DNA from: Acidovorax sp. DW039
GTDB taxonomy: Bacteria > Pseudomonadota > Gammaproteobacteria > Burkholderiales > Burkholderiaceae_C
NCBI RefSeq assembly: GCF_037101375.1
Contig: NZ_AP029019.1
Span: 4,455,001 to 4,519,000 of the forward strand
Direction: 5' to 3'
DNA: 64,000 bases
Made by a program: the position numbers and the translations under genes. The notes below the pieces were generated by a model. The model saw only the letters and a program-made list of their open reading frames with translations, did no database searches and was not told the DNA's origin. Of the stretch, positions 1 to 9,060 are shown in pieces (within the stretch, counting starts at the first letter, position 1; every line of letters starts with the position of its first letter).

Positions 1-265
1 CTGCCGCTCCTGCCGTGGCAAGCACTGCCGCTCCCGGTGTAGACCAAGCCACCATCACAGGCTTGCGCAGTACCAGAGAGGGCACCAGGGAACACAGGCC
101 CATACCGAGACCCAAGGCCCATATCCACGAAGTGATCTGGGCAGGCGTCGCGCCAAAACTTTGGGCCGCCTGAAAAACGATAGCGACCGAACTGGTGAAT
201 CCCACCAGCACGGCTACAAAACCTGCCACGAAAGCCGACAGGCTGATGTCTTTGAAAAATTGCAT
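1..265 (-). CDS. benE: BenE-family benzoate/H+ symporter, partial (N-terminus only)
   Basis: Membrane transporter of the BenE family, which in studied members imports benzoate with protons across the inner membrane. Only the first ~88 codons lie in the window; the gene runs off the left edge. The visible N-terminus starts MQFFKDISLSAFVAGFVAV and continues with a hydrophobic helix containing VGFTSSVAIVFQAA, then a Trp-rich stretch (QITSWIWALGLGMG) and the AWSTPGAA motif, all typical of the family. The ATG is read from CAT at 263-265. It lies downstream of kup on the same strand with a 71-bp gap holding a hairpin. The family is clear; the substrate is inferred. Confidence 0.85.
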   Translation of the reverse strand, partial: MQFFKDISLSAFVAGFVAVLVGFTSSVAIVFQAAQSFGATPAQITSWIWALGLGMGLCSLVPSLVLRKPVMVAWSTPGAAVLATAGAA

Positions 266-299
266 GGGGGCGCATTCTGCCCCGCCAGACCAGAGGCCT

Positions 300-318
300 C
301 TCCGGCCAATGGCCGGAG
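300..318 (-). terminator. Hairpin between kup and benE
   Basis: Perfect 8-bp inverted repeat (arms CTCCGGCC and GGCCGGAG, 3-nt loop) 19 bp beyond the kup stop. There is no T-run on the minus strand, so it is a weak terminator candidate or an mRNA-stabilising hairpin. Confidence 0.35.
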
Positions 319-336
319 GGACCAGGGCAATGGATG

Positions 337-2208
337 TCAGATTTCGATCTTGGAGCCCAACTCGACCACCGAGTTGTTGGGCAAATGCAGGAAGTCGGCA
401 GCACCGCTGGCGTTGTGGTGCATCTGGGCAAACAGCTTTTCACGCCAGTGCGCCATGCCGCTGCCAATGGTGGGAATCACCGTGTCGCGGGACAGGAAGT
501 AGCTGGTGGTCATCGCCTCCACATCACATCCGCGGCCGCGTAGCGGCTCCAGAGCGCGGGGCAGGTCAGGATCATTCTTGAAGCCGTAATGCACCACCAC
601 CTGCCAACAGTCATGGCCCAGAGGCTCCACCTGCAGTCGCTTGTCCAGACCAATCCACGGAACCTCATGGTTGCGAACCGTAACAAACAGGTTTTGCTGG
701 TGCAGCACCTTGTTGTGCTTGAGGTTGTGCAGCAGGGCATTGGGCACAGCACCGGGCTCAGCCGTGAGGAAGATCGCTGTGCCTTCTACGCGGGTGGGCG
801 GGCTGATGAACACGGATTCCAGAAAATCCTTCAGGTCGATGGCGTCGGCACGCAGCTTCTCATTGAGCAGACGGCGACCTTCCTTCCAGGTCATCATGAG
901 GGTGAAGACCGCACCGCCAATCATCAGAGGGAACCAGCCGCCTTGCAGCAGCTTGAGCAGGTTGGACGCGAAGAACGCCAGATCCACCATAAAGAAACAG
1001 CCGGTGGCGGCCACGCACAACGCCAGCGGATAACCCCAGCCGTAGCGGATGACGAAGAAGGTGAGCGTGGTGGTGATGAGCATGTCCAGCGTCACGGCAA
1101 TACCGTAGGCAGCTGCCAGATTGCTGGACGAGCGGAACATGACCACGGCCAGGACGATAGCGACGAAAAGCCCCCAGTTCACCAGCGGCATATAGATCTG
1201 CCCCGTGTCACGCACGCTGGTGTGCTGGATGTTGAGGCGCGGCAGATAGCCAAGCTGGATCACCTGCTTGGTGACACTGAAGGCCCCCGTGATCAGCGCC
1301 TGGGAGGCAATCACCGTAGCCAAGGTCGCTAGTCCCACCAAAGGCACCAGCGCCCAGTCCGGGGCCATCATGAAGAAGGGATTCTTGACGGCCTCGGGAT
1401 CAGCGAGCAGCAGCGCTCCCTGTCCAAAGTAATTCAGGGTGAGCGATGGCATGGCCACACCGAACCATGCCAACCGGATGGGACGTTTGCCAAAGTGGCC
1501 CAGATCCGCATACAGCGCCTCAGCCCCTGTCACGCAGAGCACCACGGCGCCCAGGATGATGAAGCTCGTGCCCGGGTTGTGCCACATGAATCCCACCGCG
1601 TGGTGCGGACTCAAGGCCCAGAGAATCTCGGGATGTCCCTGGATATGCACCAGCCCCAGTACCGCCAGCGTCAGGAACCACACCAGCGTGATCGGCCCAA
1701 AAAATTTGCCAATCCCCCCCGTGCCGCGCTTTTGCACAGCAAACAGGCAAAACAGCACCACCAGGGTCAGGGGAATCACATACTGCTTGAAATGGGGAGA
1801 GACCACCTCCAGCCCCTCCACCGCAGAGAGCACCGAGATGGCTGGCGTGATGACGCCATCTCCATAAAAGAGCGAGGTACCGAAGATGCCCACCGCCAGC
1901 AGTGCTCCGCGCAGGCGGGGTTTGTCTTTGACCGCTTGTGACGCCAGCGCCAGCATGGCGATCAAGCCACCTTCGCCGTTGTTGTCGGCGCGCAGCACCA
2001 ACACCACGTACTTCAGGGAGACGATGACCGTCAGGGTCCAGAAGAAGATGGAGAGGATGCCGTAGATGTTTTCGTGGGTGAACGGGACATGGCCCGAGCC
2101 GAAAACTTCTTTGACGGCGTACAGCACACTGGTGCCGATATCGCCATAAACAACGCCGATGGCGCCCAGCGTGAGCGCTGCAAGCGAGGATTTGGAAGAG
2201 CTTTGCAC
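337..2208 (-). CDS. kup: Low-affinity potassium transporter Kup
   Basis: Kup/HAK/KUP-family K+ uptake protein of the inner membrane (probable K+/H+ symport), 623 aa, the usual length. The N-terminus carries the family signature [21 protein letters not shown]. About twelve hydrophobic segments follow in the first ~430 residues, then a cytosolic C-terminal domain. The start is a GTG at 2206-2208 directly before [11 protein letters not shown]; no strong ribosome site is visible, so a nearby alternative start is possible. The Trk system (trkH, trkA) lies 1.7 kb further upstream on the same strand, so the locus groups two independent K+ uptake systems. Confidence 0.95.
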   Translation of the reverse strand: MQSSSKSSLAALTLGAIGVVYGDIGTSVLYAVKEVFGSGHVPFTHENIYGILSIFFWTLTVIVSLKYVVLVLRADNNGEGGLIAMLALASQAVKDKPRLRGALLAVGIFGTSLFYGDGVITPAISVLSAVEGLEVVSPHFKQYVIPLTLVVLFCLFAVQKRGTGGIGKFFGPITLVWFLTLAVLGLVHIQGHPEILWALSPHHAVGFMWHNPGTSFIILGAVVLCVTGAEALYADLGHFGKRPIRLAWFGVAMPSLTLNYFGQGALLLADPEAVKNPFFMMAPDWALVPLVGLATLATVIASQALITGAFSVTKQVIQLGYLPRLNIQHTSVRDTGQIYMPLVNWGLFVAIVLAVVMFRSSSNLAAAYGIAVTLDMLITTTLTFFVIRYGWGYPLALCVAATGCFFMVDLAFFASNLLKLLQGGWFPLMIGGAVFTLMMTWKEGRRLLNEKLRADAIDLKDFLESVFISPPTRVEGTAIFLTAEPGAVPNALLHNLKHNKVLHQQNLFVTVRNHEVPWIGLDKRLQVEPLGHDCWQVVVHYGFKNDPDLPRALEPLRGRGCDVEAMTTSYFLSRDTVIPTIGSGMAHWREKLFAQMHHNASGAADFLHLPNNSVVELGSKIEI

Positions 2209-2429
2209 GGAAGCGGCCCCGGCGGCACGCGGGCCGGTCGGGGTTCCAGAATTTGGGAGAGCGCTATTGTGCGCCGGTCACCCCAAGCCGCTGGGGGAGA
2301 GGTTTCCAAATGTTGCAGCGCAGCAACTCACCTCTGGCGTTTCCGGCCAAACAGTGGCATGCAGATGACAGTCCGCACTCACCTCTGCACATCTGGGCGC
2401 GCTTAGCATAGCGCCCGCCCCGCCGTGCT

Positions 2430-3725
2430 TCAGTCGTACACCTCGGCGTCGGGGTCTGTAGCCTCCAGCTCGTAGCTGGCCGCCAGCATGGCCAGTCGAG
2501 CCACCACACCATACATATAGAAGCGGTTGGGCGCACTCACCCCTGGGCGCGCGCCCGGCTGGGGCATGTGGGTGCTGTGCTCAAAGGCCAGGGGCACAAA
2601 GCTGGCACCCGGCGAATTCAGGTTTTCGTCCACCCCCCGCTCGGCGTGCATGCGGTAGAAGCCGCCTACCACGTAGCGGTCCATCATGTAGACCACCGGC
2701 TCGGCCACAGCGTCGTTCACACGCTCCTGGGTCAGCACACCTTCCTGGATGATGACGTCCGACACCGCCTGGCCATCCTTGATGATGGCCATCTTGTTCT
2801 TGGTTTTGCGGTTCAGGGCATCCAGCTCCTTGGCATCCCGCACCGTCATGATGCCCATGCCGTAGGTGCCGTTGTCCGGCTTGATCACCACGAACGGCTT
2901 CTCGTTGATGCCGTACTCCTTGTACTTGCGGCGCACCTTGGTCAGCAGGGCATCGGCGGACGCCTGCAAAGCCTCCACACCAGTGTCCTCGGCAAAGTTG
3001 AGCCCGCCGACATGGCTGAACATGGGGTTGATCAGCCAGGGGTCGATGCCCAGCATCTTTCCAAAGCGCTTGCCCACTTCCTCGTAGTTCTTGAAGTGGG
3101 TGCTTTTGCGCCGCACGCTCCAGCCCGCATGCAAGGGTGGCAGCAAATACTGCTCGTGCAAGTCTTCCAGAATGCCGGGGGCACCCGCAGACAGGTCGTT
3201 GTTGAGCAGGATGGTGCAGGGGTCAAAGTTCTTGAGTCCCAGACGCCCCTTAGTGCGCACCACGGGCTCCAGCGTCACCGAATCTCCGTTGGGCAACTCG
3301 ATGAGCGTGGGTTTCTTGATTTCGGGGCTGATGGACCCCACCCGCACATTCAGGCCCGCCATGTTGAAGATGCGCTGCAGCTGCACCACGTTGGCCAGAT
3401 AGAAGGTGTTGCGGGTGTGGTTCTCGGGAATGATCAGGAGGTTGCGCGCCTCGGGGCAGATCTTCTCGATGGCGGCCATGGCGGCCTGCACGGCCAGGGG
3501 CAGCATTTCCTTGGTCAGGTTGTTCCAGCCGCCAGGAAACAGGTTGGTATCCACCGGTGCCAGCTTGAAGCCGGCATTGCGGATATCCACCGAGGTGTAG
3601 AACGGCGGCGTGTGCTCCATCCATTCCAGGCGAAACCACCGCTCGATGGCGGGCATGGAATCCAGAATGCGCTGTTCAAGCTCGTTGATCGGGCCTGTGA
3701 GGGCCGTGATGAGATGCGGAACCAT
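2430..3725 (-). CDS. gshA: Glutamate-cysteine ligase (type III, betaproteobacterial)
   Basis: First enzyme of glutathione synthesis: ATP-dependent ligation of L-glutamate to L-cysteine in the cytosol. The 431-aa protein belongs to the ATP-grasp-like type III GshA family of Betaproteobacteria and cyanobacteria, unrelated in sequence to E. coli GshA. Recognisable stretches are LAPVDTNLFPGGWNNL, LLIIPENHTRNTFYLANV and VVIKPDNGTYGMGIM (probable ATP-binding). The reading frame extends 32 codons further upstream, but the ATG at 3723-3725 (MVPHLITAL) matches the family start and has GAGGG upstream. gshB is not adjacent in this window. Confidence 0.9.
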   Translation of the reverse strand: MVPHLITALTGPINELEQRILDSMPAIERWFRLEWMEHTPPFYTSVDIRNAGFKLAPVDTNLFPGGWNNLTKEMLPLAVQAAMAAIEKICPEARNLLIIPENHTRNTFYLANVVQLQRIFNMAGLNVRVGSISPEIKKPTLIELPNGDSVTLEPVVRTKGRLGLKNFDPCTILLNNDLSAGAPGILEDLHEQYLLPPLHAGWSVRRKSTHFKNYEEVGKRFGKMLGIDPWLINPMFSHVGGLNFAEDTGVEALQASADALLTKVRRKYKEYGINEKPFVVIKPDNGTYGMGIMTVRDAKELDALNRKTKNKMAIIKDGQAVSDVIIQEGVLTQERVNDAVAEPVVYMMDRYVVGGFYRMHAERGVDENLNSPGASFVPLAFEHSTHMPQPGARPGVSAPNRFYMYGVVARLAMLAASYELEATDPDAEVYD

Positions 3726-3861
3726 AAAAGCCCTCAGGGGACACAGTGGAAAGCGATTGTAGAGAACGGGAATTTCGGGATATGGGGGCTGGCACCCGGT
3801 TCGCAATGGTGCCCCGGCCACAAAACTTTCCCGTCCGGTGATCTTTTGGGAATGCCAGCTC

Positions 3862-5328
3862 TCAGCGCCGCCAGAAAGCAGGGGTCAGCACCGCCATGAA
3901 GCTCAAAATCTCCAGCCGCCCGAGCAGCATGGCCAGCGTGCACACCCACACCTGAAAGTCCGTCAGCACCGCAAAGTTGGACGCAGGCCCCACGCTGCCC
4001 AGCCCCGGCCCCGCACAGTTCACGCTGGCCAGCACGGCAGAAAACGCCGTCACCGGGTCCAGGTCGGTCAGCAGCAGCACCATGGAGAGGCCGATCACCG
4101 TGCCGCCGTACACCAGCATGAAGGCCAGCACCGAGAAGATCACCCGGTTGTCCACCACCGCATCGCCCAGGCGTACGGGCTGCACCGCGCGTGGGTGCAC
4201 CAGCCGCGTCATCTCCCGCCGCGCCTGCTTGACGAGGATGAGCATGCGCACCATCTTGATGCCGCAGCCGGTGGAGCCCGCGCTGGTGGCCACGCCCGAC
4301 AGCAGCAGCATCAGCACTGGCGCAAACACGGGCCAACCCAGGTAGTCCACCGTGGCGTAACCCGTGGTGGTGGCCAGCGACACCGTATTGAACATGCCAT
4401 GCCGCAGGGCAGCCAGCGGCTCATACACCCCCTTGGCCCACAACAGCAGTGATACCACCAACCCGCCGCCGATCAGCGTGCCCAGCGTGGCGCGCAGCTC
4501 CGGGTCGCGCCAGAAGCCGCGCCAGTCGCCCTTGCGAAACGCCACGAAATACAGCGCAAAGTTGCAGCTGGCCACCAGCATGAAAACGATGGCAATGGCC
4601 TCCAGCAACGGCGACTGGAAGTGCCCAAAGCTCGCGTCATATGGCGACAGGCCACCCAGGCTCACCGTGGTGAACATGTGCATGACGGCATCGAGCGGCG
4701 CCATGCCGCCCAGCCAGTAAGCCAGCGCGCAGGTCAACGAAAACAGCGCGTACACCCCCCACAGCCCCTTGGCCGTGCCGGTCATGCGGGGGGTGAGCTT
4801 GGCGTCCTTCACCGGGCCTGCGGCCTCGGCCTTGAAGAGCTGGCTGCCGCCCACGCCCAGCAGCGGCAGCACAGCCACCGCCAGGATGAGAATGCCCATG
4901 CCCCCCAGCCACTGCAAGAAGGTGCGCCAGATGTTGACGGAGACGGGCAGTGTGTCCAGACCGGTCATCACGGTCGATCCGGTGGTGGTCAAGCCCGAGA
5001 CGGCCTCGAAGTACGCATGCGTGAAGGACATGGGCTGCCCGATGTAGTGCCCCGCCAGCATCAGCGGCGCGGCCGCAAACAGGGGCAGCAGCAGCCATAC
5101 CAGTGACACCAGCATCACGCCATGGCGCGGCTGCAGCTCACGGCGAAAGACGCGAAAGCTCCACCACAGCCAGCCCCCGGCAAAGGCCGTGGCCGCCATG
5201 CACTGCGGGTACACAAACCACAGGCCGTCCTGGGTCCACCACGACACGGCCAGGGGCAGCGCCAGGGCAGAGGCAAAAATCATCACCAGAATGCCCAGCA
5301 CGCGCAGCACGGGAAACATGTCCACCAT
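3862..5328 (-). CDS. trkH: Trk potassium uptake protein TrkH
   Basis: Ion-conducting subunit of the Trk K+ uptake system in the inner membrane, 488 aa. It has the four pore-loop repeats of the TrkH/KtrB family, seen as SGLTTTGST, TTVSLGGLSPYDAS, SLATTTGYA and ASVNCAGPGLGSVGP, each with a selectivity-filter glycine. It lies 15 bp downstream of trkA on the same strand, so the gating subunit and pore are probably co-transcribed. The ATG at 5326-5328 is used; a second in-frame ATG three codons later is equally possible. Confidence 0.95.
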   Translation of the reverse strand: MVDMFPVLRVLGILVMIFASALALPLAVSWWTQDGLWFVYPQCMAATAFAGGWLWWSFRVFRRELQPRHGVMLVSLVWLLLPLFAAAPLMLAGHYIGQPMSFTHAYFEAVSGLTTTGSTVMTGLDTLPVSVNIWRTFLQWLGGMGILILAVAVLPLLGVGGSQLFKAEAAGPVKDAKLTPRMTGTAKGLWGVYALFSLTCALAYWLGGMAPLDAVMHMFTTVSLGGLSPYDASFGHFQSPLLEAIAIVFMLVASCNFALYFVAFRKGDWRGFWRDPELRATLGTLIGGGLVVSLLLWAKGVYEPLAALRHGMFNTVSLATTTGYATVDYLGWPVFAPVLMLLLSGVATSAGSTGCGIKMVRMLILVKQARREMTRLVHPRAVQPVRLGDAVVDNRVIFSVLAFMLVYGGTVIGLSMVLLLTDLDPVTAFSAVLASVNCAGPGLGSVGPASNFAVLTDFQVWVCTLAMLLGRLEILSFMAVLTPAFWRR

Positions 5329-5343
5329 AGCGGCCCCGCTGCG

Positions 5344-6837
5344 TCAGAAAAACGTGGCGCTCACGCGGAAGAGCTTTTCCACCTCGCGCACCAGGCGCTT
5401 GTGCGGCAGGAAGAAGACCACATGGTCATTGCTCTCCAGCACGGTGGAGCTGCGCGGAATGATCACCTGCGGCGCGGGCAGGCCTGCCGCCTGGGCGGCT
5501 TCCTGCCCTTCGCCTGGTTCACCGATTTCACTCACGGCCTGGGCTCCATCGGGCAGGCCGCGCACGATGAGCCCCATGTGCACATCGCGCGGCAGGGCCA
5601 GGTCGCTCACCTTGCGGCCCACCACGCGCGAGGTCTTGCGGTCGCCGCGCACCACAATCTCCAGCGCCTCGGCCACGCCCCGGCGCAGGCTGTGCACGGC
5701 CTGCACATCGCCCTGGCGCACAAAGGCCAGCAGTTCGCCCAGCATGGCCTGCGCGGGCGACAGCGCAATGTCGATCTGCGTGCCGTGCATCAAATCAGCA
5801 TAGCTGCGGCGGTTGATGAGCGCCAGCACGCGGCTCGCGCCCATGCGCTTGGCCAGCAGGCAGGACATGATGTTGTCCTCATCATCGTCGGTGAGCGCCA
5901 GGAACAGGTCCACCTCTTCCACGCCCTCGTCGCCCAGCAGGTCCTCATCAGTGGTATCGCCCTGCAGCACCAGCACGTCTGGCGGCAGCACCGAGGCCAG
6001 CTCCACACAGCGCTGCGGGTCAGACTCGATCACCTTGACGTGGAACCGCCCCTGCTGGCCCAGTTGCTGGGCCAAACGCAGCCCCACGCGCCCGCCCCCG
6101 GCAATCATGATGCGGTGCACGGGCGAGGCAGGTGCTGCATTGCGCCGGTGCAGGGCCGACAGCACATGGGCAATGTGCTCCTGCGCCGCCAGCACAAACA
6201 CCTCGTCGCCGGGTTCGATGCGCGTGTCGCCCGCGCAAGCCACAAAGCGGTCGGGCTCGTCCGGAAAGCGGCGGTAGATGGCCACCAGCCGCACGGCCAC
6301 ATCGGGCGCGCTGGCACGCAGCTCGGCAATGGTGCCGCCCACCATGGGTGCGCCCAGCTGCGCGCGCACCGACACCAGACAGGCGCGGCCACCCGCAAAC
6401 TCGCGCACCTGCATGGCCTCGGGGTAGTCGATGAGCTTGCCGATGTAGCGCGTGAGCGATTCCTCGGGGCAGATGATGCGGTCCACCGCAAAACCCTCGG
6501 CGCCCAGCAGGCGCTCGTCGCCCTCCAGCCCGGTGGAGCGCACCCGCGCAATGCGGGTGGGAATGTGGAACAGCAGCTGCGCGATCTTGCAGCACACCAG
6601 ATTGGTTTCGTCCTGCGCGGCGCAGGCGATCAGCATGTCGGTGTCCTGCGCACCGGCCTCGGCCAGCACGGCAGGCTCGATGCCGTTGCCCACCACCCCG
6701 CGCAGGTCAAAGCGCGACTCCAGATCGCGCAGGCGCTCGGCATCGGTGTCGATGACGGTGATGTCATTGCGCTCGGACACCAGGGAATCGGCCACCGTCT
6801 CGCCCACGCGGCCCGCCCCGAGGATGATGATTTTCAT
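5344..6837 (-). CDS. trkA: Trk potassium uptake regulatory subunit TrkA
   Basis: Cytosolic NAD(H)/nucleotide-binding gating subunit of the Trk K+ channel, 497 aa. It contains two RCK units, each with a Rossmann start (MKIIILGAGRVGETVADSL near residue 1; HRIMIAGGGRVGLRLAQ near residue 235). It is about 40 residues longer than E. coli TrkA. Part of the excess is an Ala/Glu/Gly-rich insertion (EIGEPGEGQEAAQAAGLPAP) in the last RCK-C subdomain, before the conserved NDHVVFFLPHKRLV stretch. It is the first gene of trkA-trkH. Upstream, a copy of the dispersed hairpin repeat separates it from proA. Confidence 0.95.
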   Translation of the reverse strand: MKIIILGAGRVGETVADSLVSERNDITVIDTDAERLRDLESRFDLRGVVGNGIEPAVLAEAGAQDTDMLIACAAQDETNLVCCKIAQLLFHIPTRIARVRSTGLEGDERLLGAEGFAVDRIICPEESLTRYIGKLIDYPEAMQVREFAGGRACLVSVRAQLGAPMVGGTIAELRASAPDVAVRLVAIYRRFPDEPDRFVACAGDTRIEPGDEVFVLAAQEHIAHVLSALHRRNAAPASPVHRIMIAGGGRVGLRLAQQLGQQGRFHVKVIESDPQRCVELASVLPPDVLVLQGDTTDEDLLGDEGVEEVDLFLALTDDDEDNIMSCLLAKRMGASRVLALINRRSYADLMHGTQIDIALSPAQAMLGELLAFVRQGDVQAVHSLRRGVAEALEIVVRGDRKTSRVVGRKVSDLALPRDVHMGLIVRGLPDGAQAVSEIGEPGEGQEAAQAAGLPAPQVIIPRSSTVLESNDHVVFFLPHKRLVREVEKLFRVSATFF

Positions 6838-6871
6838 GCGGTCAGCGAGATGGGTGGGTAAGAGGGTTCAA

Positions 6872-6927
6872 GGCTTTTTGGGCTGCAGCGCTTATCTGAC
6901 AAGCGCAAGCAGCTATCAAAAATGCAG
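6872..6927 (+). repeat. Dispersed bipartite hairpin repeat, copy 1
   Basis: Between trkA and proA. Stem 1 is AGCGCTT-7 nt-AAGCGC, followed by AGCAGCTATCAAAAA, where the second stem (GCTAT/ATAGC) is degenerate. Same family as the other thirteen copies listed. Confidence 0.8.
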
Positions 6928-6932
6928 CACCA

Positions 6933-8213
6933 TCAGCTGCGCACTTCGCCCTCGCCCAGCACCACGTACTTGAGCGAAGTCAGCCCCTCAATGCCCACTG
7001 GCCCGCGTGCGTGGAACTTGTCGGTGCTGATGCCAATTTCCGCCCCCAGGCCAAACTCGAAGCCATCGGCAAAGCGTGTGCTGGCGTTCACCATCACGCT
7101 GGCCGAATCCACCTCGCGCAAAAACTGCTGGGCGTGCATGTGGTCGCGCGTCAGGATCGCATCGGTGTGGTGGCTGCCGTAACGGTTGATGTGCGCAATG
7201 GCTTCATCCACCCCCGCCACCACCTTCACGCTGATGATCGGAGCCAAGTATTCCTCGCTCCAGTCCTGCTCCGTCGCGGCTACCAATTTGGCACCCGCCA
7301 CCGATTGCAGGATGGCCAGCGATTCAGGGCAGCCGCGCATCTCCACGCCCTTGGCGGCATAAACGGCGCCGATCTTGGGCAAAAACTCAGCCGCCACACC
7401 GCGCGCCACCAGCAGGCCCTCGCTCGCATTGCAGGGGCTGTACTTGTTGGTCTTGGCGTTGTCGGCCACCTTCACCGCCATGGCGATGTCGCACGGGTCG
7501 TCCACATAGGTGTGGCAATTGCCGTCCAGGTGCTTGATGACGGGCACCTTGGCCTCGCGGCTGATGCGCTCGATCAGGCCCTTGCCGCCACGGGGGATGA
7601 TCACATCCACAAACTCAGGCATGGCAATGAGCTGGCCCACGGCCTCGCGGTCGGTGGTCTGCACCAGCTGCACCGCATCTTGCGGCAGGCCCGCCTCGGC
7701 CAGTGCCTGCTGCACCAGCTTGGCCAGCGCCCGGTTGGAATCAATGGCTTCCGAGCCGCCACGCAAGATGCAGGCATTGCCGCTCTTGATGCTCAAGGAC
7801 GCGGCCTCGATGGTCACGTTGGGGCGGCTCTCGTAAATCATGCCGAACACGCCAATCGGCACCCGCATCTGCCCCACACGGATGCCGCTGGGCTGCTGCT
7901 TCATGCCAATGATCTCGCCAATCACATCGGCCATGGCCGCCAGCTGCTCGCAGCCCTGGGCGCAGGTCTCCAGCACCTTGGGGCTGAGCTTCAAACGGTC
8001 CACCATCGGCTCGGCCAGCCCGGCAGCGCGCGCGCGGTCCAGATCACGGGCGTTGTCCACCTGCAGCGCTTCGGTCTGCTCACGCAGCAAACGGGCCAGG
8101 GCTAGCAACGCTTTGTTTTTGATAGCTGCCGGCGCTTTCGCCATCAGCGCAGAGGCCGTTTTTGCCTGGAGACCGAGGGATTGCGTGTATTCAGCGACAT
8201 TGAGGGCGTTCAT
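6933..8213 (-). CDS. proA: Glutamate-5-semialdehyde dehydrogenase (gamma-glutamyl phosphate reductase)
   Basis: Second step of proline synthesis: NADPH-dependent reduction of gamma-glutamyl phosphate to glutamate-5-semialdehyde. 426 aa, normal for ProA. Signatures: [33 protein letters not shown] and the catalytic-cysteine region [17 protein letters not shown]. The reading frame extends six codons further, but MNALNVAEY at 8211-8213 is the natural start. Odd feature: codons ~17-38 ([20 protein letters not shown]) are written by a copy of the dispersed hairpin repeat, without an evident length change relative to other ProA proteins. Confidence 0.95.
   Translation of the reverse strand: MNALNVAEYTQSLGLQAKTASALMAKAPAAIKNKALLALARLLREQTEALQVDNARDLDRARAAGLAEPMVDRLKLSPKVLETCAQGCEQLAAMADVIGEIIGMKQQPSGIRVGQMRVPIGVFGMIYESRPNVTIEAASLSIKSGNACILRGGSEAIDSNRALAKLVQQALAEAGLPQDAVQLVQTTDREAVGQLIAMPEFVDVIIPRGGKGLIERISREAKVPVIKHLDGNCHTYVDDPCDIAMAVKVADNAKTNKYSPCNASEGLLVARGVAAEFLPKIGAVYAAKGVEMRGCPESLAILQSVAGAKLVAATEQDWSEEYLAPIISVKVVAGVDEAIAHINRYGSHHTDAILTRDHMHAQQFLREVDSASVMVNASTRFADGFEFGLGAEIGISTDKFHARGPVGIEGLTSLKYVVLGEGEVRS
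8101..8166 (-). repeat. Dispersed hairpin repeat, copy 2, inside proA
   Basis: Reading on the minus strand: GGCCTCTGCGCTG, then AAAGCGC, then GGCAGCTATCAAAAAC and AAAGCG. It matches the consensus of the intergenic copies but is translated in frame as part of the ProA N-terminus. Confidence 0.7.
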
Positions 8214-8278
8214 CCCACGATTTTGCCGCATTGGGCCTTACCCTTGCGGCCTGCCCCGTTGCACACCACATCACGACC

Positions 8279-8569
8279 ATGACCGACACCGCTTCGACCC
8301 AACTCACCACCCTGGCCCAAGCCCTGCAAGCCTTCGAACGCGGCGACCACACCGCCGCCGCCCTGAGCACCCTGGCCCGCCAGCAAACCACGCTGCTCGC
8401 CGCCCTGCCCCCGCGCTACAGCGAGGTGCTGCTGAACCTGCTGGACCGGCTGGAATCCAGCGCGCTGTTTTCGGAAGAAAGCTGCTCGTTCAGCCAGAAG
8501 GACTTGGTAGCAAACCTGACGATGTGGGTGGAAAAAGCCCAAGCCACGTTAGACGTCATTGCACCATGA
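8279..8569 (+). CDS. Small hypothetical protein (96 aa), first of a coupled pair
   Basis: Unrecognised cytosolic protein starting MTDTASTQLTTLAQALQAF. It is predicted mostly helical and Leu/Ala-rich, with no signal peptide or membrane segment. The ATG at 8279 is chosen over an upstream in-frame one because the shorter product begins just after the divergent proA promoter region. Its TGA overlaps the ATG of the next gene (ATGA at 8566-8569), so the two are probably translationally coupled. High-GC codon use matches the genome, unlike its partner. No function is assigned. Confidence 0.65.
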   Translation: MTDTASTQLTTLAQALQAFERGDHTAAALSTLARQQTTLLAALPPRYSEVLLNLLDRLESSALFSEESCSFSQKDLVANLTMWVEKAQATLDVIAP

Positions 8570-8889
8570 GCCATAACCTACTCTTGTGGCGCTGGTCAGA
8601 AGCCTTTGATACGCCAGCGAAGCGAAAGAAAGCGAAATTGAAGTTCGGTGATATCACCACAAGTTTTGCGGCGCACGGCCACCATCCAGCAATTGGCCAT
8701 GCAGATATCGATGATTTCAAAAATGAGATTGAGGCGGTATTTGGGTCAGATGAAGTTGCTCGTCCGTTCGTTCTAGAGCTGTATGAACAATGTGCGGTCA
8801 TAAGCTATTCATCATCAGTACGGTTTGATCTTGTTCCCAAGGTGGCAGGCATCGGGAAGAAGTTTGGCCTGAACGCATCGGAGTTTTAA
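8566..8889 (+). CDS. Small hypothetical protein (107 aa), AT-richer than neighbours
   Basis: Unrecognised 107-aa protein starting MSHNLLLWRWSEAFDTPAKR and ending in GKKFGLNASEF. Base composition is visibly lower in GC than surrounding genes (many codons end in A or T), which suggests recent acquisition. It overlaps the preceding gene by ATGA. The opening M-S-x-x-L-x-x-W-R style and mixed alpha/beta composition resemble small immunity-type proteins found near polymorphic toxins. That is a weak impression from composition, and no toxin gene is nearby. Two dispersed repeats lie immediately downstream. Confidence 0.65.
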   Translation: MSHNLLLWRWSEAFDTPAKRKKAKLKFGDITTSFAAHGHHPAIGHADIDDFKNEIEAVFGSDEVARPFVLELYEQCAVISYSSSVRFDLVPKVAGIGKKFGLNASEF

Positions 8890-8924
8890 GTTGAAAACCA
8901 TGCGTCAAATCACCTAGCCGTGTA

Positions 8925-8966
8925 GGGCGGAGCGCCCAGGCTTCGACAAGCTCAACCCGAACGGAC
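8925..8966 (+). repeat. Second dispersed repeat type (CTTCGACAAGCTCA...CCGAACGG)
   Basis: A short hairpin GGGCG-GA-GCGCCC precedes CTTCGACAAGCTCAACCCG and AACGG. I recognise this string as a REP-like sequence common in several proteobacterial genomes. One copy is seen, between the small unknown gene and hairpin-repeat copy 3. Confidence 0.5.
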
Positions 8967-9010
8967 GGCGGCGTGACTGGGGGCCAAAAACTCCAGGCAA
9001 TCACTACCAA

Positions 9011-9058
9011 TTTCATAGCTGCCTGAGCTTATTCCACAAGCGCTAGTAGCCAAAAAAT
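9011..9058 (-). repeat. Dispersed hairpin repeat, copy 3
   Basis: On the minus strand: TTTTTTGGCTACTAGCGCTTG, then AATAAGCTCAGGCAGCTATG and AAATTGGTAG. It ends just before the 3' end of the FAD oxidase gene. Confidence 0.8.
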
Positions 9059-9060
9059 CC

